Source: Bicyclus anynana
Lineage: Eukaryota; Arthropoda; Insecta; Lepidoptera; Nymphalidae
Direction of reading: 5' to 3'
Length of the DNA: 64,000 nucleotides
Assembly (NCBI RefSeq): GCF_947172395.1
Contig: NC_069097.1
Span: 7,858,142 to 7,922,141 of the forward strand
The notes below the pieces were generated by a model, which was given only the letters and a program-made list of their open reading frames with translations, was not told where the DNA came from and made no database searches. Below, in pieces: positions 20,026-31,965 of the stretch. Numbering within the stretch: the stretch's first letter is position 1; every line of letters begins with the position of its first letter. The position numbers and the translations under genes are program-made.

Positions 20026-23019
20026 TTGTTAGTATATTATTATTAACCTAACTAGCTTATTTGTTACTTGAGAAATAGAGAGTTTAACTAACTTCTTTAT
20101 TTTTCTATACAATTTCACTTCTGCGATACAAGATGTGGAATGTCCAACCTAACTTTTGCACTCCATGAGATCGAATGTGACGAATCAGGTTTCAAATCCT
20201 AACAAACGTTTATATTTACTTTTGCAGTTATATTTGGATTTATGTTGTAACCCAACGTACACATAACATATTAGTAACTGTTAGGGCGGTAAAAGAGCAG
20301 ACCAGAACCAATTTAGAAAATATAAAATCATAAATTGAACCCATTCCTTGAAATCTTTCGGTTGTAAAGGCTGTGCAGGAAGAATGGTTAAATATTACAT
20401 ACTGGTAAACGTATACCCTTTTCTTTGTTAAACCTACTATTATTGCACATTCGCGTGCATTATCAAAACCACAAAATTGCCTTTGTGTGGACTTATGAGT
20501 GTCGCGCATTTGATGGTTTCATTCATCAAAGGTAAAGCTTGCCACATCGTGGATTAGCGGATCCACTAATTCAGGAGGCGAAATATTTCGATACTTTTGT
20601 AATTTTTGTATGTTTAAACGACACTAATCCCTTGTATTGTTCGTTATCTATGCCTATAATTAGAGGGTAGAGACAGAATGTATATAATATGTATTGGTAA
20701 CACAAAAACACGCTAACAGCCCCTGCATTCTGTAAAGTTACAGCGATGTGACATCGCTCATTTCCATAGCAACTACGTTGTTAGTGACATTTTATTTTTG
20801 GCATCCCATAGAAATAAAGTTCAAAGTCTCATAAAACTTGTTATAGACGAATTATTACATCGAAGAGTACAAAAAAAGCGCAATCACACCCATGTACCAT
20901 GAGCTGCGTTTTGTTATATCTGCATCATTTTCAAAACAAATACTTTATTAGGCATGTTGCTAGTATATTTAGTACATTTGAACGGTTTACTAGTCTCTTG
21001 TAGTTTGTTATGCTCGATGGACGTGTGTACGAAAATTGGCGCAGATTTTAAACACTATGGACGTTCGATTAACAGTGTTGCATTTACAAATTTGGGCGTT
21101 GGAAGATAGACCTTCATTTAACTTCATACTATATTTGAATGCTTTTTAACGTCAGTTAAAAAACTCTCGTGCGAATGAGGGCTAAGAGTGTCTCGTGCGA
21201 GATTAAGACGAATATTGGTAGGGAATAATTCTGAAGGCCCCGTGACTGTGGATGAATTCAAATCGTGGTAAGATTCCGTAAGGCTTCTCAGATCACGATT
21301 CCGTAAGTTGGGCCTTAAGGAATCCTCCTCAAATCTTACTATGCACTTGTGTACGAGTAATTTATTTCGCGCGACACTCTGCGACTGTTTATAAACACGT
21401 AGTTCACATAATATCGCGCGGTTCACATTGTATTACCAAACACGTGTACCGTATTTTTAACACCTGAATCTCTTAAGCTGCAAGCTCGTAGGTTTTATCT
21501 TTCGGCGACGTGACCAGAATTTGTGTGCTGAAGTTTCTTTTGAAGAAAGTTCATATTTTTATTTTGTGTGCACTTGTTCTTAGAAATAGTTGACGCGACG
21601 TGCGGCGTTGCCTTTCCCACAAGGAGGTTTGTGCTTTTCGTTATAATAACAGCAATACGGATTGTTTGATTTACAGGAATCGTATTGTGATTGTATTTTA
21701 ATGGTCTGCCTCTAATTGTGAAATTTTAAAGGCACATGAGGTGCCTAACATTTCTTTTTGTTGTGGGATTTTTCTGTGAGTCAAGTTCCTAGTAATCGAA
21801 AATAACCTGTGAGATGATGTCCTAACATAACTCGTATAAAAAATGATTTTATGCTGCAAATAATGTTTGGGTGGTTGGTGAAACTTACGGGACACTGGGG
21901 TGACAAGGTGTTGAAATAGTGATCCAAAATTTTGTGGTTTGACAAAAAGCAAAAGGTATGTTATATATAAAATTCTAGTGTTGTGGTGATTGTTACTAAA
22001 CTCCTATGAAACCGCATATCGGGTAGGTTTGAGAATCAGCCATCTTTTTTTCATACTCTGAAGTGATAAGTGTGGTCTACCCCATATTTTTTAATCTCTA
22101 CAAATAATTTATTAAGGCAAACAACGTCTGCGAGTAACCTAGTGAAAGTATGAAATTTGGATATCCCACCGCTTTTGCGAATATTTCCAGCAATTAGCCA
22201 ATAAAGAAGATTTCTATAGAACGCTAAGAAATAAATAATTATACTAAATAAAGAACACCCACGAAATTTATTTTGTTCGAGCTTCCGCAGTCCGCAAAAG
22301 CGGTAGTAGATACAACGTAGTCCCATCTCACACGGCCCTATATAACCGGCTGCCTACATTTTTAACGCCTTCGCGAGCACGAAACAAGCATGTTTACCTG
22401 CACACCAATTTGGGTCCAATTCCTTTTTTACTACGGGCTTAAATTGTTTGCGTGTAACAACACGACGATGGGGGCTCGTGACTGTAATTAACATAATGGG
22501 CGGCGGGTAAATGTTTTACCACCTTGGCCGTTGATATAAGAAATCGAGATGCACAGGCATTCGAAAATTTTATTCAAAACTGAAATATATTTATTCAAGT
22601 CGATATCATAACTTTATTTAATGGTACATTGAATTCTGTATATAAATAATTAAGATCTGATAAATAATCAAGAATCTGTGTTGAGTTTGAGGAAAAAAAG
22701 AAGACATGTTATAATGCAGGTTAATGGAGTAATAGTTTGATAATGATATTTGTACAACTACTCACCCGGCCTACCACCATCTACCGCCATGCTACTTTTG
22801 GTCTCCATGCAGCGTTACTGTGTTTTGATTTGAAGGGTACATAAGCTTGCCTGTGTAATAATTACAGGTTCATGAGACTTAACGCCTACGCCTCAGGTAG
22901 ACAGGTGACAGTTTCGCTCATAGTATACATGATTCAATGATTCATGGGTTAAATCGCGACACGTTGGACTGTTGTGTATCATTTTTCCGAATTATTGCTT
23001 ATTTGGAACTAAAAAAGAC

Positions 23020-23063
23020 TTTTCATACCTGTTTAAAAGGTAACTTTTAAACAGGTATGAAAA
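23020..23063. repeat. Perfect 20-bp stem, 4-nt loop hairpin
   Basis: TTTTCATACCTGTTTAAAAG, loop GTAA, then the exact reverse complement CTTTTAAACAGGTATGAAAA. No repeat family in the window matches it. Too short a stem for a typical animal microRNA precursor (usually 60-80 nt with mismatches), so most likely a small palindrome. Confidence 0.9.
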
Positions 23064-23444
23064 ACGAAATATCTAGGATTTCGAGTTAAGTATATCAGTG
23101 GTGGCGAGTAAATGTTTTTCCACCTTTGCCTTTATCTTTTCTTATTCTGTGGCATTTATAAAGTAAGGACCTTACTCCACCGCGATGCAGTGGGCGCTTG
23201 GCCGGTTACAGTGGTAATAAATGGTAATTAGTACCACATAATTTCTACCACTCTACGTCCCCTTACCTAAGTTGACGAGGCTGATTGAAATAATTGCCAA
23301 GAGGACCTTTTTCCTACAATTGGTGGTTAATTGGAAGGTACTCACGAACTTATGTTCAGCGAAAAGTTGTTTTTTATTCAGTGGTGTAAATTCCAACCGT
23401 GTCCATTTTTCGGTACAGATTTTCGCAAGACCATTTAGTATTGG

Positions 23445-23775
23445 TTGACCTTAGCTCAGTGGACATGACCTCTGCCTCCGATTCCAGAGGGTATAGGTTC
23501 GAATTCAGTCCGGGGCATGCACCTCCAACTTTTCAGTTGTGTGCATTTTAAGAAATGAAATATCACGTGTCTCAAACGGTAAAGGAAAACATCGTGAGGA
23601 AACCTGCATACCAAAGAATTTTCTTAATTCTCTGCGTGTGTGAAGTCTGCCAATCCGCATTGGGCCAGCGTGGTGGACTATTGACCTAATCCCTCTCATT
23701 GTAAGAGGAGGTTCGAGCTCAGCAGTTCAGCAGCAGCAGCCGAATATGGGTTGATAATAATGATGATAATGACCT
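23445..23775 (+). mobile_element. SINE-B, full length
   Basis: tRNA-like head: TTAGCTCAGTGGACATGAC (box A) and GGTTCGAATTCAGTCCGGGG (box B). Body: CACCTCCAACTTTTCAGTTG, AACATCGTGAGGAAACCTGC, CTCTGCGTGTGTGAAGTCTG. 3' end GCCGAATATGGGTTGATAAT followed by a TGATGATAATG tail. tRNA-derived SINE with the family's GATGAT-type 3' tail. Confidence 0.9.
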
Positions 23776-25677
23776 TACCAAGGTGTATAGATATTTCTTT
23801 ATAAGTAGTTACGAAAATATAGTATGCAGATGCAACAGAAATGGATGGAGCATATTATACCATCTATGTGAATACTCAGTAAAATACAGGGCGAAGGTAT
23901 TGTACCAAGGCTCTGCACCAAGACTACACTACTATTTCTGTACACAAGGGACTTCCACTTAGATTGGCATTCGAAATACAACTGACCGAGCGTCATCGTA
24001 TCTATGCACTTAAAATATATACATGATGCAACTACCCTCACATACACTACAGGCATTGTAGGTACGTATTACTTAGTACGGCGTATTACCTTTGATCTTA
24101 TTAACATTTCTCTCACGCCCGCAGGAAGGCTCGGCGTTTTACTGTTGCTAAATATGAATAAGATACCGGAGTAACGCGCGCGAATATAAAAGGGTATTCA
24201 GATTTACGAACCCCTAACCCAACGAAGGAAGATTGTGCTAATAAAGAATGAAACGGATTTTTTTTTACTTGATTTCGTTTCTCATACAAACTTCCGAGTG
24301 TGTATTTTTATTGAGGGTACAAAGCAATTTTGTGTTTACGTACGTGTGTTATATTATTTTTAGTATGGTGAGACAAAACTGGCAAATGTAAAAGTCAGAA
24401 ATACTTTGAATGTGGAGTAAGCAAGGTGACGAATTCTCTACCTCTTTTTGCTTTATGATTTTGAGGTCCAGGGTTCAATAACAGGTTTTTTAATCAAAGA
24501 GATAGCTCGTCAATGAGACGACCTGACGTTAAGTGACAATGCAATCTGCTTCAACGCTTTCAGTCAAGCGCAAACTTGTTGAACTGAGTTAGTGGTCATT
24601 TAATAATTTATGGTAATCTAAGTAATTGTATAATCTCTTCTAAAGAACCAGCCAAGTAGAACTGGCTTTGTTAGATAATAACCGAGATTTCACAGAGAAA
24701 CGTGTTTTGTTTTACAAATTAGTTAAATCTATGGCCTTAAGGTGTAATACTGAAAAGTGTAGAACTTTAAAGTAAAACAACGTATCGAAATAGAAATCGC
24801 TAAGTTATTTATTAAAATCTGCTTCGAAATAAATTTGGATCAATTTTTTATAAGAACACTTTTTAAAAATTCAAGGCACACAGGCATTCAACACTAAATT
24901 CTAAAAAGACACTTAAATAAACATTTAATTGAACTGACTCTATTAGAAAGTTGATTTTTTCACAACTTGAAGGGACCTGAGAAGGTATATAGTTATTCAT
25001 TTAACTCGATACCTCCACGCGTTCTCGAGATAAAAGGTTTTGACAAACAGACAGATAATACAGCGATACTTTAAGGGTTCCTTTTGAGGCACAGAACCCT
25101 GAAAATAACTCAAAAACGTCAAGAGATTTGATAGCCCCGACAAACTTTTTGGAGATAAGCCCGTGTATTTAATTTGATCACAAATCGCTCTTATATTTAC
25201 ACCGTCGTTTTTGAGTGGAATTATTCTTTTGTAAAAACCTTTCCGGGTGCGCGTTCCGCCACTTTGTTTTCGCTTTTAATTAAAATGAGTCCAGACGAGA
25301 AATGTTCCGGGAGACGCCATTTTCCATATTAAAGAGGAATAATTAGAGCCGTTGCAATTGTTATCTCTATTTTCTCTATTTTACAAGAGATTATTTCACG
25401 GGAAGCCGTGTCAGGGGACGTGACATCGTGAGGGCTTTTAGCTATAATGAATTAGTGCACTTTAATAAACTATTGAACTATTTTTCTCTCTCTGTATTTC
25501 TCTGCAGTCTATGTAACTATTATTTAAAAAAAAATATTTTAAATTTAAAAAGTAATTGTTAATAATACAACTAATGGACCTCTGCGACTTCGTCCGCATA
25601 AAAACACCAAACACACAAACTTTAAGTGTAAGTCTTCCTCTTCAATCAATCTTTAATAATCTCTCTTTTTTTCCAGC

Positions 25678-25860
25678 ATTGACCGTGAATATGGTCTTAC
25701 AGCGAAAAGCTTTGGCCAACACTTAAAGAAGCTTTCGCTTAATTGCTGGATCAAGGGTCAGATACAGAAGGCAGTGATTCTTGAGACGGCGCATATCGTG
25801 AGGAGGAGAGTTTCACTCTGGAACCCTGACTGCCTTGGGCAATCAAATGAGGGTTGATTT
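25678..25860 (+). pseudogene. Possible LINE ORF C-terminus
   Basis: A stop-free stretch reads IDREYGLTAKSFGQHLKKLS, LNCWIKGQIQKAVILETAHI, VRRRVSLWNPDCLGQSNEG and then a stop. The QKAVILETAHIVRR pattern resembles the end of insect LINE reverse-transcriptase ORFs as I remember them. No RT core is visible, so the assignment is weak. A short CGACTTCGTCCGC fragment of another family lies just before it (about 25570-25600). Confidence 0.4.
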
Positions 25861-26395
25861 TATTTTTGTAAATTTATATTTTTATAATTTAAAAACAAAG
25901 GACAAACAAATAACTGATAGATAGAAAATCTTTCTAAATTGTCTTTCGTTAATATCTAAGAAATTATAGAGAAAATCAAAGATAACAGAAAAGTTTATGC
26001 TAATATCTTAGCGTCTGTCTATTGATACGAACAGAAACGTCCGAGATTCGTCTAGTATTCGAACCGTAAAGTTTCACTTGGAATGTAAACGGCTTCACCT
26101 TAAATAAACTCTCCTCAACAGGCCAAATGTTCAGTAATTCTGAGTATAATTCTGAAACGAGAATAGTTATTTCGTTAATTAATTATAGCTTCGGGCGTGA
26201 AATGTTGTAAACTTTATCAACATGACGCTAACTATGGTAGGTTAGTTGTAGTGTGGGATGTTCATATTTTTAGGGTTAATGATTTTCAAACAACGAAGCT
26301 ATTGAACTCCAGAGACCGAACAACTCAAGGTCATATGTTCGATTCCCGCTTAACTAAATAAATAAACAAATTAGTATGCATGATAAGTTTAAGCG

Positions 26396-27410
26396 ACTAA
26401 TCGGTTTTAATCAGTGGACATTTGTTATCTCAAAGGATTCGGTGAAGGCGGTCTTGTAAGTCGACTTAGGACTAACTTGTTGTGTACTCAGGGCATAGTC
26501 AAAGTGTGCTGTGTCAATATACATCAATAACAAGTGTCCGCAAGCCTTTAAACTTAGCGCCGACATGACCGAACGATAAATTACGTTATTTACTTTTAGT
26601 TATTGATAACTGTAACTTTACTTCTGCGTTTACTCTAGAAGCTAATTTATCATATCCTTAGGTCCAAATTTGACTGAAAATAATTTGTTTAATTTTGTTT
26701 TGTTTAATTTTTTTGAACTACAGATCTGTTTTAATCAGTAAACAATTGTTATCTCGACGGATTCGGCAAAGGCGGTCTTGTATGTCGACTTAGGACTAAC
26801 TTGTTGTGTGCTCAGGGCATAGTCAAAGTGTGCTGTGTCAATATATATTAATAATAACAATGTCCGTAAGCTCTTTGAGTTAGCGCCGACATGACCGAAC
26901 GATAAATTACGTTGTTTACTTTTCTAATATTGATAACTGTAACTTTACTTCTGCGTTTACTCTAGAAGCTAATTTATCAAATGTTGAGGTCCCGGATTGG
27001 GCTGAAAAGGTAAGTTTTGTTTAATTTTTTTGAACTACCGATTGTTGTGTGCTCAGGGCATAGACAAACTGTGTTGTGTCAATAGACATCAATGACAATG
27101 TCCGTAAGCTTTTTGAATTAGCGCCGACATGACCGAATGATAAATTACTTCTTCTTTTACTCTAGAAGCTAATTTATCAAATCTAGAGGTCCCGGATTTG
27201 GCTGTAAAGTTATGTTTCTTTGAACCACAAATCGGTTTTAATCAGTAGACACTTGTTATCAGTATGTCTTGGTCGGTGTAGGCGGTCTTGGAAGTCGCCT
27301 TAGGATTAACTTATTGTATGCTCAGGGCATATTCAAACTGTGCTGTGTCTACAGACATCAATAACAATATCCGTAATCCTAAGCTAGCGCCGACTCGACC
27401 GAACGATGTA
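26396..27410. repeat. Tandem array of a ~335-bp unit, about 3.5 copies
   Basis: Units start with YGGTTTTAATCAGT.. near 26401, 26731 and 27232, with one shortened unit beginning near 27040. Shared landmarks are GGCGGTCTTG, GACTTAGGACTAACTTGTTG, CTCAGGGCATAGTCAAAGTG, TAGCGCCGACATGACCGAAC and ACTCTAGAAGCTAATTTATC. Copies 1 and 2 are closest; the third lacks about 100 bp and the last is most diverged. No ORF is conserved across the copies. Confidence 0.88.
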
Positions 27411-28374
27411 CCTAAATGGGTAGTTTACTAACAACTTTATATAGTTTAAAAAACTAAAAAAAAACATGCTTTTAGCACGCACAAAAAATTACAAATATTG
27501 GATTTAAGTCATGTGACATTTTTTTCGTATTCCTGACAGCAAACCCTTTCATTTGATATCCATATCATGGGGGTGGATTTCAAACAGCCAGTCCGCCACC
27601 TTGGGGAGGATATTGAATTTGTAATGATGTTTCTTAAGTAGCATTATGATCAGAACTCAGAGCGTGTGCAATATGTCATTCTAATCGAAGACCGGGAAGT
27701 GGGTCAAATTAAGATTCCAAGATTTTCTTACATACATAGTTACAAGTGAAGCTATTCTAAAGCATGTAAAAAGGAAACCTAGCAACTCGTAGATCGAGAA
27801 AACTACATCCTCAGACAAGCCGTCTTACAAAGAGCTCTACTAAAACTGGTACCTGCACTACCTAACATTCGTAAGCAATAGAAATAACACATAAACTATT
27901 TCGCGGTATCAGTAAGCAACGTTTGGCTAGTATCAGAAGAGGCGAGCTCATCATTCACTGGCCGTTTGTCTTGGAGGCCAGTTTGGTCGTACGCCAACAC
28001 CGTCCCGTTATTGATGGCTGTTGACGTTGCCGAGTTTGACAACTGGCCCTGAGCACATAAACGCTCCACGCAGACTCAGCTATTGGTATTGGTTTGGGCA
28101 ACTAAAGCCGCGCTAGGCAAATCTGACTGCGTCGGTTTTAAGAGCTAGCATAAACGTGTATAAACGTTTTGAAAGTGGCTATTAGGCTTAGTTTCCAAAA
28201 CTAAGCCTAATTGAAATAAATCAACTTTGACTTTGACTTTACATTATTATTTATTAGAGTTTGGCTAATGAAAGTAGAGACTGAAATCGACTGGTAAATT
28301 GAAAACAAAATGAAAGGCGTTCCCAAAGCAATAGTGCAAATATTTAAATAACACAATTTTGATTGGCCTTTGGC

Positions 28375-28460
28375 CAGCTTGGTGGACTAAGGCGTAACCC
28401 CTCTTATTCTGAGAGGAGACACGTGATCAACAGTGAGCCGAATATGAGTTGTTAATAATA
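28375..28460 (+). repeat. SINE-B 3' fragment
   Basis: GGCCAGCTTGGTGGACTAAG, CCCCTCTTATTCTGAGAGG and AGTGAGCCGAATATGAGTTG followed by TAATAATAATG: the last ~85 bp of SINE-B. Confidence 0.75.
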
Positions 28461-28504
28461 ATGTGAGAGTTAAATTCATGTAAATAATTATAATGAGTTT
28501 TCGG

Positions 28505-28712
28505 CTGATGTGAGGCCTTGGTCGTGGCTAGTTACCACGCTACCGGCAAACACGTACCACCAAGCGATTTAGCGTTCCGGTACGATGTCGTGTAGAAACC
28601 GAAACAAGTGTGGATTTATATCCTAAACATAACAAGTTAGCCCGCTTCCATCTTAGATTTCATCATCTATCAGGTGAGATTGTAGTCAAGGGCTAATGTG
28701 TAAAGAATAAAA
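28505..28712 (+). repeat. SINE-A copy, head truncated
   Basis: GAGGCCTTGGTCGTGGCTAG, GCGTTCCGGTACGATGTCGT, AACAAGTTAGCCCGCTTCC and GTGAGATTGTAGTCAAGGGC, ending GTAAAGAATAAAAAAAAAA. The tRNA-like head is missing. Confidence 0.85.
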
Positions 28713-28865
28713 AAAAAATCGTTTTATGCATTCAGAACATTTTAAGCGATTAACTTAACCAAGCAGCTGAGTTAACTTCAGATCTGGCGTCTAAATAAGA
28801 ATTATGAAAACATCTCTTCTAATACTCGTAGTAAAATAATAAAAACGCTTTGCCCATAGAAAACT

Positions 28866-29047
28866 TTTTTTTTTTAAAGAATATTTGCTATATCATTTTA
28901 TAATATGACCAATATTCCCATTACTCTCCAACTAGTCGGGAAAGACTGTGCTAGGAGTGGGTACAACAATAGACCAACAGGGTAAGGATCGAACCACCAC
29001 CCCTCGGTGATTAATCCACCCGCTCTTACCGTTGAGCTATTGAGGCT
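28866..29047 (-). mobile_element. SINE-C, near full length
   Basis: On the minus strand: AAGCCTCAATAGCTCAACGG (box A region), GGTGGTGGTTCGATCCTTAC (box B), CTGTTGGTCTATTGTTGTAC, CCACTCCTAGCACAGTCTTT, then AATATTCTTTAAAAAAAAAA as an A tail. tRNA-derived, and distinct from the other two SINE families. Confidence 0.85.
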
Positions 29048-29325
29048 TTTCAGAAGAAAGTACGCCTTTTCGAATATTCGGCTAATATTTCCTGCGACGG
29101 CGGAACGCTGCTTAATTTGTAATTCTCTGTTACCCATTCGCAGCGCCTGTACTAACGCTTTTATTGACTCCTTTGTGTGTGAAGTCGGTTTCTTTCTCTG
29201 GCACATTGTTTTTACCGGATTAATGCCTTTATGTGACCGAACAATGGCGCTAACCGTGGCTTTTATTGTTCAGTGGCTCTGTTTTGTCAACGATTTGACA
29301 ACTTCCGTGTTTCCAACAATTGTCG

Positions 29326-29881
29326 CTATACTAATAGCATTAACAACTGAGTCTTAGGGCCATAAATCATTTCTCTATATCTATCTCGCTTGCACTTATG
29401 GGTCTTATGGAGCCGTCTAGTGAAGGGTGTAACAATGAAAGACATATTATCGATAAGTAAAGTTTATTATCGTATCTTGTTCACAAAATTAAAAAAATTA
29501 ACAATATTTGATTTAATATAATACATATTTCATATTATATAATTATTAACTAAATAAAATTAATCTTCATCTGAGTCTTCATCATCAGAATCTTCGTCTT
29601 CTGCCAAATTTATTATATATTAGTATCCATAGTGCGCAACGAGTAACACATGAATGTATTTATTTAATTGCAGTAAACACATTTATAGCAAAAAAAATAC
29701 GCAATGCAATTACATTAGAAACCGACCAATCAGAATCGTCCAAATCATTATTGACTCATCATTAGCACGTGCGCAGGTAGCCGTTTATCGATAATTAGGG
29801 TGCGCAGGTAGGCGCGCTGCACATTCCTATCTTTTTTGACTTTTATGACCGGACGACTCAGATGATAATGCGCATACTATA
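29326..29881 (-). mobile_element. TIR DNA element, copy 1 (556 bp)
   Basis: Reverse complement of 42348-42904 over its full length. By eye the only internal difference is one base in a homopolymer run. Ends CTATACTAATAGCATTAACA and, reversed, TATAGTATGCGCATTATCAT form an imperfect ~30-bp terminal inverted repeat with CTGAGTC in both. In the element's own sense (minus strand here) there is a TATAAATG box, then ATGGATACTAATA, and further on a short reading frame ending in an acidic tail (EDEDSDDEDSDED, stop) after a TTTGGCAG acceptor-like sequence. It looks like an internally deleted DNA transposon. Superfamily unknown. Confidence 0.85.
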
Positions 29882-29989
29882 ATTCCGTTGTAGTAGGTAC
29901 GTAAGAGTAAATACTGCATTTGCTTTGTCTGTGATTGACTCATTTTATAATTGCGGCCTTTTGAAGTGTATTTTCGTCAGCAATTCTAT

Positions 29990-30045
29990 CTATCAGCTGA
30001 GATTGTAGTCAAGGTCTAACAAGGTCTAACAAGGTAAAGCATAAA
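29990..30045 (+). repeat. SINE-A 3' fragment
   Basis: TATCAGCTGAGATTGTAGTC, AAGGTCTAACAAGG (duplicated) and an A-rich end: only the last ~55 bp of SINE-A. Confidence 0.6.
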
Positions 30046-30497
30046 AAAATCTCCTCTTCTTTAAGGAAGCAGGATTAACAGGTCGATTAAAGGGCTGAAA
30101 ATAATGAATCATCATGCTTAGAAACAGAGAGCAATCGATATAAAATGCGTGGTAAAAACTTAGTTTTATTTGATGGAAGTATACAAAAAAATCTATTTGA
30201 CCCAGCTAAATATTAGGAGATCTAACTTCAATTCTAATAACATAATCGTAACGATGAAAAACGGAGTCACAATTCAAAACTAGACAAGAGATAATCAACT
30301 CCGAAGAGTTTTAACAAAGGCTCGAAGGCATTCGTTCTGAACTTATATAACCCAAGTCCTTTTCGACGAGTTGTCGGCTAATTGAATAAGGCTCTATCGC
30401 CGTAAGTTTCCTTATTTCGTTACCCAGTTCCTTGATCGAGGTAGGAAATTATGACGATAGGTATGGCGGACCTGCGTAAAACATGATCAGGGCCTTG

Positions 30498-30830
30498 TCG
30501 ATTTTCTTTCTACAAACGCTAACGCTTCGAAAATTAAAAAATGTATTTGATCGTCAGGTCACGTGATTAAGTTGTCGATCGGTGTGCCTAGTGGGAGTTT
30601 TCAGTATTTTCATACTATTACTATCGCGTTAACGTAAACGAGAATTTATATAGAATTGAAACAGTTGTGCACTATAGTCACTAGATGGCGCTGTTTCAAT
30701 TCCTTAGAAATTCGCGTTTACGTTAACGCGATAGTAACAGTATCAAAATGCCACCTAGACCCTCGGATCTGTCATTCCTATACATTTTGTTAGTTTTCGA
30801 AGCGTTAGCGTTCGTAGAAAGAGAATCGAT
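30498..30830. mobile_element. Foldback element, ~330 bp
   Basis: Left TCGATTTTCTTTCTACAAAC, GCTAACGCTTCGAAAATTA and, further in, ATCGCGTTAACGTAAACGAG and GAATTGAAACAG return at the right as CTGTTTCAATTC, CGTTTACGTTAACGCGAT, TTTTCGAAGCGTTAGCG and TAGAAAGAGAATCGA. The centre is TTGTGCACTATAGTCACTAG. Almost the entire element is one imperfect palindrome and it has no ORF. Confidence 0.85.
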
Positions 30831-31009
30831 GTGCCACTTGGCTAGAGCCCCAGGGCTGTTTCTAATGTAATTATCTATTCAACGTGGTGCTCCAGAGGTC
30901 TAAAAGTGCGCTAGAGAGATCGGTATTTTGAAAGAGGCATTAATTAAAAAAATGTATTGGAGTCCTGGACAATTGTACTTTTGGAATCTTGATGACCTGG
31001 TCAGTGTGT

Positions 31010-31115
31010 CAAGTCCACCAATCCGCATTGGGCCAGCGTGGTGTACTAAAGCCGAACCCCTCTCATTCTGAGAGGAGACTCGAGCTCAGCGATGAGCCGA
31101 ATATGAGTTAATAAT
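31010..31115 (+). repeat. SINE-B 3' fragment
   Basis: CCACCAATCCGCATTGGGCC, AGCGTGGTG, CTCATTCTGAGAGGAGACTC, GATGAGCCGAATATGAGTTA: the end of SINE-B only. Confidence 0.8.
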
Positions 31116-31454
31116 GAAATTAATTTAATTATAGTGGTCAAAGTATCATGGTTCGATTTCAATTATTTTTTTAATTTGAATAAAGAAAGGAATACGGGGG
31201 AAATGTAACATCAGTCATTAGTCATGACCAATGGTAACATGGCAAAGCTTTTACTAAAGTAATTACATTGGCTCGAAAGATTTCTAGTAATTGATTAAAA
31301 CTATATCAATTTCATTGGTCTTAAAATTCAGCGAAGCTATTGGCGATATTTTTCAAGCGTTTATATAAATCGCCAGCACTCCGGTCACAATCGGTCACAG
31401 CAATCTAGAGTGAGATATGACCAGTGTCGAATGGCGTCGCCATTCATACGAATA

Positions 31455-31660
31455 TCTTACTTGCTACTAATATTATAAACGCGAAATTTTGTATGGACGT
31501 TTGTTACTCTTTAACCCCGCAACTACTGAACCGATTTGGCTGAAATTTAAAACAAAGATAGATAATACCCTGGATTAACACATAAATTACTTTTCATCCC
31601 GAAAAATCCATGGTTTCCATGGGATTTGTAAAACACTGAATTCCACGAGGACGAAGTCGC
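31455..31660 (-). mobile_element. Interspersed element, reversed CGACTTCGTC type
   Basis: CTACTAATATTATAAACGCG, GAACCGATTTGGCTGAAATT, TTTTCATCCCGAAAAATCCA and ACGAGGACGAAGTCGCG: same family as 39088-39278. The final CTAG is replaced by the SINE-B that follows directly. Confidence 0.7.
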
Positions 31661-31664
31661 GACT

Positions 31665-31965
31665 TCTGCCTTCAATTCCGGAGGGTATGGGTTCGAATCC
31701 GATCCGGGGCATGCACCTTCAACTTTTCAGTTGTGTGCATTTTAGGAAATTAAATATCACGCGTCTCAAACAGTGAAGGAAAAACAACGTGAGAAAACCT
31801 GCATACTAAAGAATTTTCTTGATTCTCTGCGTGTGTGAAGTCTATCAATCAGCATTGGCCAGCGTGGTGGATTTATATTATTCTATTGGCCTAACCCCTC
31901 TCATTCTGAGAGGAGACGTAAGCTCAGCAGTGAGCCGAATATGGGTTGATGATGATGATAATAAA
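31665..31965 (+). mobile_element. SINE-B, nearly full length
   Basis: Starts inside the tRNA-like head (TTCTGCCTTCAATTCCGGAG) with box B GGTTCGAATCCGATCCGG, then the complete body, ending GAATATGGGTTGATGATGAT. It directly abuts the element at 31455-31660, so one inserted into or next to the other. Confidence 0.85.

Noticed and set aside
23020..23063. MicroRNA precursor
   Set aside because: Stem too short and perfectly paired, loop only 4 nt; does not resemble animal precursors.
28898..29357. Open frames of 102 and 116 codons on opposite strands
   Set aside because: They run across a SINE-C and into the TIR element; not conserved-looking and crossed by element borders.
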